Source of the DNA: Apostichopus parvimensis
Lineage: Eukaryota; Echinodermata; Holothuroidea; Aspidochirotida; Stichopodidae
Assembly (NCBI GenBank): GCA_000934455.1
Contig: KN889769.1
Coordinates: 1-64,000, forward strand
Length of the DNA: 64,000 bases
Direction of reading: 5' to 3'
Within the stretch, counting starts at the first letter, position 1, and every line of letters starts with the position of its first letter. Both the position numbers and the translations under genes were made by a program. A model generated the notes under the pieces. The model was not told the DNA's origin. It saw only the letters and a list, made by a program, of their open reading frames with translations, and did no database searches. Of this stretch, positions 34,201 to 46,200 are shown piece by piece.

Positions 34201-37200
34201 GACAAATTTGTGCTGGACAAGTTCAAAAAGTTGGGAAAACCTGTTTCGATGGATTCTTTCTTCTTTTAACAATAGCATTTGTTTATTTGCATCATGACAA
34301 ATTGTTTCATTTGTAAGCGCTTTATCTACCCAACTATCCGTTTCCAATTGAACAAATTTCCATTTTAATACGTTAGGGAGGGCAGGAGAGGTGAGATGTT
34401 ACATTAGGGAGGGGAGGAGAGGTGAGATGTTACAGTCTCAATGTTATACATCTCCCAACACCTGTGATACTGGTGTGAAATTTAACATATGATTTATTCA
34501 AGTGTAATGACATATACTCATTTTGATGTTGTTTTTTGTTTTTTGTTTTTTTGCAAGATGCAGATGAGAATTTTTCTCCTAGAAGGTATATCCATCACGT
34601 ATACAAATTCATTGACCTATTTTCGCCCCATTTCTGACTTTTATATGTTTATTTATTCCATGTTCTTAGAGTTAGACTGTAACTTTCTTCCACAAATAAT
34701 TTGATAATAAATGGTTTTCATGATAGAAAAGCCAAACGTTATAAAATACTAATAATAGAAAGATTTAACTCAGATATTTTTCAACAAAAATAACAAATTA
34801 CTAATTTTGACTGCTTCCTTTTTTCTTTCTTTTTTAAAGCAGCAGTTTGAGCTAAATCTAAATATATTTTCACACTGTGATTCCTTTTACCTATAAATAT
34901 TTTCGTTAGCTTAACTGTCAAATTAATGTTACAAATAATCCAGAAAATTTGACATATATATACTGAAATATATTTGAAAATTGAACAATTGGAATCATCG
35001 GTCCATTGCTGCTAGTGATCTTTGACTAAAATCAAACGTTAATAGGTTTGTTTGACCTCAAAAAGTCAAAATNNNNNNNNNNNNNNNNNNNNNNNNNNNN
35101 NNNNNNNNNNNNNNNNNNNNNNAGTTAGACTGTAACTTTCTTCCACAAATAATTTGATAATAAATGGTTTTCATGATAGAAAAGCCAAATGTTATAAAAT
35201 ACTAATAATAGAAAGATTTAACTCAGATATTTTTCAACAAAAATAACAAATTACTAAATTTGACTGCTTCCTTTTGTTTTTTTTTAAAGCAGCAGTTTGA
35301 GCTAAATCTAAATATATTTACACACTGTGATTACTTTTACCTATAAATATTTTCATTAGCTGAACTGTCAAATTAATGTTACAAATAATCCAGAAAATTT
35401 GACATATATATACTGAAATATATTTTAAAATTAAACAATTGGAATCATCAATCCATTGCTGACTAGTGATCTTTGACTAAAATCAAACGTTAATAGGTTT
35501 TGTTTGACCTCAAAAAGTCAAAATAATGAACAAAAAAACCAAGAAACAAACAAAGTAGCACTTGTAGTTAAATTGACAAACAACATAAAACAGATAAAAA
35601 AAACTTCAAAGCAATTACAACTTATGGATCATGGGATGAAAATGATTTCTCCCTCGTTTTCAAAGACCATAAATTAATTACATGCAGTTGAGATCCTCTT
35701 TGGGATGATCTGTCATAGATTCATTTGAAGAAAATTTAATAAATTCAAACCACTGGCTCAAAACAACATCTTGACTGGTTCCTCCTCACAAAATCCTTGT
35801 TGCTCTTAATCATCCATTTGTATTTATAGAAATAAACAGAATGTTGGGTTTTGTTTATTTTTTTGTCTTTAATTATCCTGTGCCCCTGTAAACATTAATA
35901 TCACTGTAGTATCATTAGTTTCCCTTTCACATTTTCTCTGTTCTTGTTCGTCTTCTCTTCATTTCGATGAAAGATACGGTGGATGATAAGGAAGACAGGT
36001 AAATTGGACATAGTTCACAGTTTTGCTGATCTGTTGTTAAAAGGTTCTTGAAAGCAGTGGCATGCAAAATTAGTGAGCCTAAAGATGTGTGAGAAATGCA
36101 AAAATGTAGATGTTAGTGGTGGCTGTCCATTTTAGTTGAATAGCAATGCAGTTAGATAGCAAAGAATTGGCAAGTCTGTAGATACAAGAATGTGTAATGA
36201 TTCTGTAGCCTATTAATCGCCAATGGAAATATTTGTTGAGATGCAGTAAAGTCGAGGTGACAGGTAAGGTAAAGAGGAGAGATGAGTAAGTTACTAGAAT
36301 GTAGAGGTAGAGCAGAGAGGTAGAGCAAGTACGGGAGAGTGGAAAGAGATAGAATATAAAGAGAAATCCTAGTGGGGGGGGGGGCAGAGGAGGGTGTGGG
36401 ATAGAATGGAGGATGGGCAGTGTGTAATATTGGGAGGTGGGAAGAGTATTGAGATGGTGCAGTAAGGTGGGGATGGTATAGTAAAGAGAGTATAAGAGGC
36501 TACAGTTGACAGAAGTTAGGGTAAGGAGTGGGTAGTAAAACATGAAGGAGGATAAGGTGGTACCATGGGTTGGGGGGGGGGTGAGGGAGGGGACTACAAT
36601 GGAGAGGATTGAAGCATAGGAGGTAAACTAAAGTGAGGAGAGTGAAGAGGGAAAGATTAAATAGAAGAAAAACAAGAGAGCAGAGTTTGGTGTTGGAAAG
36701 GTTGTAGGTTATTATATGGAGGATATTAGCAATGGTGTTTGAGTTGTTGGTAGTTTATAATATTTGGTACTGCCAGATACTGGAATCATGTCACAAAATT
36801 ATATGTCTATCACTAGATGTTGCATAATATAAGTGTGGATATGGGCAGATATCGTAATCCTAACATTCAACAATATCTGGAATGTTGCCTCTGTAATTAA
36901 CAACACTCTGTAATATCTTCTCTTGTATCCTTTCTTTCCTTGTTTCTTTTGTCTGCTTTTAACATCTCATTTTGGTTTAAAACCTTTTTTTCTTGTTAAT
37001 CCATTCATTTTGTCTATTTCTGTTGTATCGCATACCATTCATGCCATTGTGTTTGGTTTGATTTTGCATATAATTTGTTTACTAACAAAGCCTGCATATT
37101 ACATAAATTTTTGCATATAATTTGCCTTGAGTTTTTTGACTAAACAAATAATGCGTGTTGCATAAATCTGCGCATACGTAATACATTTTGTTTAAGCTAT

Positions 37201-40200
37201 ACACAAAAACAGCTCTTTATCTGCCAGTATCTTTACCATGCATCATAAATTGTTAGTGGGTTGTTTGTATCTATAGTATTTGAGACTTGGGTATTAAAGA
37301 TGATACTATGGCAGGCCGAATGTCTGACTTCAGTGAAGTGCTGAATGAAGTAGTTTAGCCCATGGGGCTGTGGGGTGGTTATTATTGGACCAAGAATGCC
37401 ATCCACTAGTTACATTTGAGTCTCTTCTTTGCCTCTCCTAGTTTACTCTAGAGCAAGGGTTAGGTATTCTTCCCTGCCCACCTCCCAGCCAAATGGCAAA
37501 AGTGCTAAGTAATGCATAAATTTTAATGCTTGCTTATGTAGAGTACATTAAAAATGACTGAATGAGGAGAACATCAATAATTGTTGTAGAAATTTTGATT
37601 TCATTTGTCACTTTCTTCCCAGTAAATGTCTTCACTTTACACTTGCTATAGGAAATTTTGTTTCACATATGCAGGGATGTGCTCAGAAATTTTTTGAGTG
37701 CTGATCGGATTTGTGCGGTAGTGTTATCCACATTCTGGGGAGGGGTCTAAGGGGTGGGTATCCCCAAAAAAAGTTTGCAAATGAAGTATGCTTGGATGGC
37801 AAATGGTTCCTATTCCAGAGCTAACTTGTGTGCCAAGTATTCACCAATATTTTGGTAATGGTAAAGTTTGTTAAATTAATAATCAAAACTAGTGCCGTGC
37901 GGGAATATTTGAAATACTGTTTGTGCTGAGCGGCATTCAGAACTGCTGGGAGCAGCCGCCCGGCTTGAGCACGTCCCAGCATATGTTGTGATAATTTTTT
38001 GTTTTGCCCTCACTGTACAAGGGGTGGAGGTACGGGGGGGGGGGGGGGGGGGAGGAGATGGACAAGAAGAGAATGTACCCACCACTATAATCCCAGTATG
38101 TTTATTAAGTCTAACAGACTGGGAGTACTCATTTTAGTCATATTTTCTCTTTCTTTCGTATTTATTCTCCGTTAGTGGCAAAGAGCTCTGGAAATCTGTC
38201 AGGAAATCCGTAAATGAAGTAAGAATGATTATTATTTAATTTTAAAATTTACTCAAGCGTGATCCAGCTAAGTAATACATATGTAAAGTAATCTTTGGCA
38301 ATGTAGAAATCAGTATTGTGTAGTTCCCCATGAATTGAAGTGAATGTCATTGTGAATATTTTAGCCATGACAATAATAATCGGTCATTGGTGACATCTTG
38401 GTCAAACAACGGTTAAGGATTAATTTAATATCGGTGTAGCATGAGTGTCAGCACAGACCATTTGTGGGTCTCAAAATTCTCTCTTGGTACCTTCATTGAT
38501 AGACAGCCTACTGTAGGCAACTAATGTAAGTTTTCAGTGTTTTTATGGTAATATTGACCCAGTTTTTGGTCTTGTTTGAGTTTCTTTTATCTGGAACAGA
38601 CCATCTACCATTATGAAAGGGTAGAAAATATCCATGAATACATCAGAAATGACTTTTACACATCATGAGTAGACTATTAAATACTTCCCCCCCACCCTCC
38701 CCCTCCCTCGAAGAATATAAATTATGTACATAATTTACAACTAATTAAAACTAAGTCTTTGATCTTGTACAATCAACCTTTCTACATACCTCTCTGTTCT
38801 GCCATCAGACCAGTGCTACAGATGTCTTGAGTGCCATGGGTGCTATTCCAGCTGGATTTAGACCGTCCATGACAGCACGTCTTCTCAAAAATGGTTGGTG
38901 CCATCATTTTCTGTCATTTTGAAGTTGTGTTTATTTAACACTTTGCAAAGAAATTGCTACATGCTATCAGAAATGTTTGGGAGTTTAAATATCTTTTAAA
39001 TCACAATGAAAAATAACTTGATTTGCCGTATATTAGTTACTCTGAAGAAAGATGATCCTATATATAATAAAAATTGTAAGACCCTTTGGCTTTTGATACT
39101 TTTTCCTAGATCGGGTAGGTTCAGGTAGATGGGCAACTTCCAAAGTGTACAGTGATTTCATATGTCATTCATCGTGATTCCTGGAATGATGTTAAAATTG
39201 TCTGTAGACTAAGGAGAATATTTAAGCTTTGCTGTCAATATTCCTATTTTTTATTTCATTGTATTTTTTACTTTTAGAACAAAATAAATTGAGCAGTTTC
39301 TTGAAACCAAAGTTGAGTCCGTCCAATCTGAGCTTCAGCGATCTGCTCTGGGATCCGCAGACTAGTCAGGTGAGTTGTAGAGACAATGTATCATTGGAGA
39401 AAATATTCAATATTGTAATTAGCAAATGATGAAATAAATTGCATGGGTCTGGAAATATATTGTTGGTTTTGTGTTACTTTACAAAACATCATGAACATTG
39501 TAAGTAAAAGAAAGGCATTTGAGAAGCTCGGAGGCTGATTTGATAGTCTATACTTTGCAAATTTTATTTAATTGTTCACATAGAGGTTGTCCTTTGAGGT
39601 CAAGACCAAAGATAAAAAAAAGAAAATTATATTCCTCATGAGAAAGCTGATTAATTTTGTTTAAGACCGATACGATATTTGGTTTCGATGATAATCGTAA
39701 CCTATTCATTCATGATGGCGTATATATGTGTGTGTGTGTGAGTGCGTTTGTGATGCCCAGCTTGATCTCCTGAAGGGAAGGTAAGACAAATTAGTGTATA
39801 GAAGTACCACATTGAGTACAAGAAGGCTATTGTTTTTGGTGGAGGTCGAAGGTCATTTGGGGTCACCAGGGGTCAAATTGTGAAAACCTTGTAAACACGA
39901 TATCTCAAGAAGGGAAGGTCAGACCAATTTCACGATTGAAGTATGAATGTACCATATTGAGTACAAGAAGCCAATTGTTTTTGGTGGAGGCCAAAGGTGA
40001 TTTGGGTTCACCAGGGGTCAAATTGTGAAACCCTTGTAAACAACCTCACTATACATTACGTCAGATACATGAAGAAAACTGCTCATGTTACATCATCGAA
40101 ACCACAATGCATTTTTGCATTCTGGTTATCTGTGATTTCTGGAAGGTGAAGAAACATAAATTTGTGGTCATATGGATTCAAATATTTATTGCTGTATTAG

Positions 40201-43200
40201 TTTGCTATTCCTTTAAATGATAATATATGTAATAATATATGTAATAATATGTATATATGTATATATGTAATAATATGTAATAATATATGTAATCAATCTC
40301 TCCCATCTTCATTTACCAGTTACGTGCGGTGCCTTGCAGACTCCAAAAGATGCTCTCCCTGGTCTTGGTGAGAAACATGCCAGCCATGGGTGTAGGTAGG
40401 ATATCAACTTCCTCTCTATTCTTTCTCCAAATGGATTAGGTATTATAAAGGCACTTCAAATAAGTCCCCCAATGACAAACAATATGATACAATTGGTTTC
40501 TCTCTCAAAATGGAATTCAAACCCTTACTCACCCCCCCCCCCCTCCACCACCGCTTACCTTCTCCTTTCCCCTCTCATGATGAGTGGTACTGCATTGGAA
40601 TTACTACCAGCTCATATAGGCATAAACTTTATTTGAATTAAACTAAATTAAATTTAAGATAGAAAAATACCTTTTCGTCTATCTTTGGTTGTTTAATAAT
40701 TCTGTCATTGTATGATATTCACAAACATCCATTTTCACAGCAGAATGAAAGGATTACACATCATAAATGTAAATTCTTGGATTGTTGTCAGACATCTAAG
40801 AACAAGGAACAAACAAACAAAGGAAGGAATAAGCATGTGTGATTTTTAGACGGAATAAGAATGTATGGTATTTAAGAGAGTCAATGTTGGTACTACTATT
40901 ATTTTTAGCTCATTGCAAGATATTTGAGTTGCAGTCAGTCCAAGGAGGTATGCAGGTTAGACATTGCAAGATGTGAGTTTCTGATAGAGTTACTGCAGTA
41001 CTCAAACTTCTATTATTTCTTAACCTTTCAGGATTGGAAACAAAGAGCAGACATGCTCGAATTGCAATCTTTGATGGAAAAGAGGTAAGTGACCACATGG
41101 ATGTGCTAGTGAAGATGCATGAATATGAAAATTAACAAAAAAACAAGGAATGCTAAAGGTATTGTTTTGTCTCTATTCAAAGCACTATCATTCTCAAATG
41201 TACCATGTGATAGCTTAAGATAGCAAACGTTAACCAAGTTGTTAGCTTACCACGTAAAACTTCAGATTTGAGGAAGTCTAACTACAATGTGAGGGAAGGA
41301 AAAATTTTGTTCTTGAAGGTCTTACTAGATATGAAACATATTATAGATCCAAATAGAATAAATAAAACGAAACTGCAGTAAATCCATGAATATCTGAACT
41401 TCAGAGTACTCCTCAAGGGTAGAGCCAAAACATGTGCTACAGAGTTGCCTGATGAAGATTAAGTGGTTGGGCTTCACTGAATGGTTGGTTCTGGAAGAAT
41501 CCATGTAGGGTGTTTCTTCGAAACATTGGCAGCCCTTAGTTTTCCGTCGGCATTTCAACAAAGTTTTGTCTGAATTGCTAAAATTTGAGTCAAAGAGGTT
41601 TTTATTATTCAAGTTACTTTTCTTTTACCTGTCTTAGGTCCTTAGTAACATCCACACAGTTCAAGCGACATGGAACGAAAGCGACCTCAAGACCTGGAGG
41701 TTCTCACCGAGGGTAGGTACCATGCGGATAGGAAGTACTTGTTGTGTTATGAATCACATTTCATTATTAACAGAGTGTCAAATCTGTGAGACGATTATTT
41801 CTCAGCAGTTGGTTGATACAGACACCTTATGAATGATCAGTTAATGCAGTATTGGTTTAATGTCCTATTAAAACATCAGATTCAGATCGAGGGGAGTGTC
41901 TCTTTGAAAATGTATGTTTTTGTGAAAGTAATAAATATAACACTGGCTTGTGAAAAGTGTTAGCAAATTTAAGGTACTTATTCAAATTAAAATTTTCTTT
42001 CATCATTTTATAGAAAAAAAAAATTATGAATAAAATATTTATGTGGTTACTAAGTAATGGCATAGCATATGTTTGATTTGGTCGCTTGTCTATTTTTAAA
42101 ATGTATTTAAAATGTTGACCAGCATATATTGTGGTATAAACACTTGGATTTGATAAACAATATTTTAATAACTACATTTACTAAATAGATTGATACAGCT
42201 ATTTAAGGGAAAAGTATGTAATTTATATTGTTTACTAGTGGTATAAAAATCCATGCAAAGAATTTATATCACGTGAATGACTGTTATGTCATCCAGCACA
42301 CAATATAAGGTAATATTGACGTTAAGGTGACCTTAAAAGACATTAAACTAATCTATCATATTATAAAGTATGCCATCTGGTCACCAATTTGCAGGTATCT
42401 GGTATACTTCCCAGCATTCTTGATGGTGAATGCTTCATAAGATCTGATAAATCTGACAAAAACGTTGGTGAGTTTTTCATTCTATATCTGTTTAATTTAA
42501 TTATAGTCATATGTGTTTGATTGGGAGGGGGGTGCAGGGTGAAGGTTAGGGGTGGGGTGAAGTCGCAAAATTGCAAAATCCAGGTTGCTCATTAAATTTC
42601 AATATGGAGTAACTCAAACCTTTTTTCTTTTCATCTTTGGAACAATCAAATTTAGAAAAATACATTTTTTTTTCATTCCTGTTCCTTTTGTTTACTTTGT
42701 TTCCAGGGTTACTGATTGAACTTTGTGTGTACTACGTCAGGACAGTAAGTCATCTTTCCACAGTATTCATTACACTCAACTGACATGTCTGTCTTTTGAA
42801 GTATGCAACAAGAACAACAAAAACACTTTACTGACAATTTGTACAAAATTTGTAAGCTTTTAATGTATAAATTTTTCACCTTTGAGAGTTTTTACAATTT
42901 TCTTGGTTCACTGTTTAATCACTTTGAATCGATGTTTATTAAGGTTCAGAAATGTTTTCTTACAGTTTGTTTATATTTGTTACATTTAGTTTTTTAGGAT
43001 TGGGATTTTTTTATGCGGTGTGGGGCAGGTCCTGTAGGGGGAGTGGCATTTCCCTCCCCTTTTGAAAGAAAAACTGCTCAGAGTGTTAGTAATTCTTCGT
43101 GTTTTTTATTTTTTTTATTTTTCACAGAAAACTGGTGAAAAGGGAGAATTAAGTTGTGGATGGGTTCATCTTCCTCTCTTTAGTGAAGAGACGGGGGGAC

Positions 43201-46200
43201 CTATCATCAATAAGTAAGTATCCTCTCCGGGGGGACGTATCATCAATAAGTAAGTATCTTCTCCGGGGGACCTATCATCAATAAGTAAGTTACCTCTCCC
43301 GGGGACCTATCATCAATAAGTAAGTTACCTCTCTGGGGGGACCGATCGTCAATAAGTTACCTCTCCGGGGGGACCTATCATTAGTAAGTAAAGAGGAGTG
43401 GGTAGGGGACAATTGATATAGAGGTGCTATGAAGTAGTCTTGTTAGGATAAAATTGCTTTCCATGACCCTGGCATATTGTGTCCCTGTTTCCTTTGCAGT
43501 TCTTTCACATTTTGTTAACCATTATTACCCTTAAACCTTGTTTACAGTGAACAAGTTATTTTGATATTATGTAATAGGTATTAATTTTTGAAAATCCTGT
43601 CAAACTGTCTGTTTGCTTTATAGGTTGTACGAGTTGCAGGTTAATGGTGGAACACCGTTTGAACAGGGTGTAGAGGTAGATCCTTCCATTAGCAGGAAAG
43701 GTAAGTCATAATTCATAACCAGTTAAGATATGAGCTGTAAACATGTTATCCTTAAAATATGAAACGCTAGTTTCAAATGGGTGTAAAGTGAGGTACTGAA
43801 TTTTGACCATGAGTTTTGGCACAGAAATGAATGTTGATATTTTGTAGACAATTAAAACCACTGCTATCAGCACAGGCTGTATTTCCACACCACTTTCATA
43901 CGTTAATAAAATGACCATTTAAGCATTAGAGGCTCATCAATCAAATTGGCTGGAGAGCTTAGTCTAGCATACAGACCATTCAGTGAGTTCCACAGAAGTA
44001 ACACAAGATTCAGTAGAAAGGCAAAGGTTTGGAATCGCATGTTACAATTCATTACAGATATTTCCAGGACACATTGTGTTAGATGTCAACCAATAAGAAT
44101 GCAGCGTGCGTATTTCGACTCCACAGGTTTTAGGTAGACAGGCTATGAGTCATAGATCTAACTGATAACGCTAACATTTTGGATGAATCAAATGTGTGAA
44201 TTTTTGCCACAAGGAACTAATATGAACTTCAATGTTGTTGTTGCACTATTGCATATATCCACTTTTAAAAATCATACCTCAAGTAATTCTGTAACCTTAA
44301 ATATGATCTTTCGTTACAAATGTCAATCGTACTTCTCTACATGTAGTTTTTAATATTCATAATCTCAAAAGAAAACTTTCCTTTCTGTTCTCCCTTCCAG
44401 TCTCTACGAGCAAACTCCGTTCGATGCTGACAGCCAATAAACAACCTCGCCTCCATTTGAAACTTATTGCTCCAACCAAGGAACAGAAAACTCAGCTCGA
44501 GTAAGTATTCGTAAGAAGTAGTTTTGGACCTTAGAAATATGTTTATTAACTTATCTTAAATAATTGTTTTGACACAATCTAGGATCGAGGTACACACACA
44601 TCACATTGTCTTCAGACATAAGCTGTAACTGCATTTCACCTAAATGAGGCCATAAAACATTGTGTTGGATATGTTTGATGCAAAACTTTCCTTATTTTAT
44701 AGATTAAATCAGTATTTCAAGAGAACATTTTCTGATGGAATATTTAAAGCTTTTTTGTCTTTTTTTTGTGTTTGACCCCAGGACTCTACCGTTTACAATT
44801 GTAAGTGTGGCCAGCTACCTACCACTGCTGTCCTTCTACAGAAGAATTTTAGCCGACGCTGTCTTGAGGGACCGGATTGACATTCAAAGCACCGGTAAGT
44901 CTCTGCAAAATTATTGGAAACTTGCTATCTTGAGCGAAAAAAAAAGAAATAAAAGAAAAACCCTCTTAGTTTTGTATCACTATTATGGTTGGATTCATGC
45001 AGGTGTTGAAAGGATTAAATCTTATGTATTAAGGTCCTTGTAACAGTCAGTACTCATTCTATCAGGGTTTCCGTGGTACAAATTAACAAAATTTGGTCTT
45101 TCATTCAAAGGAAAAGTAATGTAACATTTCAAAGTTATTTTTAAAGATGGTATGCTGGATATTGTAGCTTTCCAAATATCTAAATTTGTAATATGACAGA
45201 TATCATGTCTGAGTTTTACCTTTGATAAGCTCACTACGATAATGCACAACATTGTAGCTATGTTGTATACTGCCTTGCTCCCCTGTAGCTGGATTTGGTT
45301 TATCTCACATTCCCTCCCCCCCACCAGTTTAATTAGTTTTCAGTAGATATGCAATTTGGAAACAGCTTATCTGCTTTAAGAGTGGTATGTTTCCTTCTCT
45401 CTACAGCTAAAGCATATAGAATGTTTTAATTTCTCATTTCAAGACAAGAACTATTTTTCTTTCTAGATATTTATAAACTGACCACTGTTCCTACCGAAAC
45501 TTGAAACTTTATCAGCTCAAATTAGAGATTTCTTTTCTTTAAGAACATCTCTTCTTTCCTTAACCCATCGGTAATAGACTGATCCATCTCTTTTGTTTCT
45601 CACAGAGCTCATTCATAGTCCACTTCTTGCCAACTTTCCTAAAGCAGCCAACCTTCCAGATGTAATGGATGGTCTAAGGGTGAGTCATTCAGGAGACCTA
45701 CTAATCAGGTCTTCTCCAGGCCCGGTGTTGTCAATATCTTTATAGCTGCCACGTATCTAAGAATACTGCCGAGAAATTGATCTGGATTGGGTAGTGGTGG
45801 AGGGAAATAGGGATTGATAAACATCATTTCATTCCATTACATTGTCCCTGTGATGGGACTCATAATTTATCAACTGACTTAGTGTTAGTTTCCATCCTTT
45901 CCCATTAGCAATAATGCATGGTCAAAGTCTCAAGCCAATTTGTGTGGTCCTTTGGACTAATGAAATTTTACCAACACATTCTACATACTGTAGGTCACAG
46001 TTTCACGTTCTTTAAGTCTCCATAGTATTTCTATCAAAGAAAATTTCAGACAGAAGTAAATGTGAAGCGGTCTTGGTTAAAAATGAAATTCCTGGAAACA
46101 TAGTCTGTTACTTCCCTCTCCCCCTCTCCCAAGATTGTACCAGGAACATACTTAAGGAATAGGTTAGCACGTCATGAAACAAAGCAAAATATGAAATTTT

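Noticed and set aside
36079-36543. 154-codon - strand open frame
   Set aside because: Shadow of a polypurine-biased intron; low-complexity Leu/Ser/Thr/Tyr composition with no motifs.
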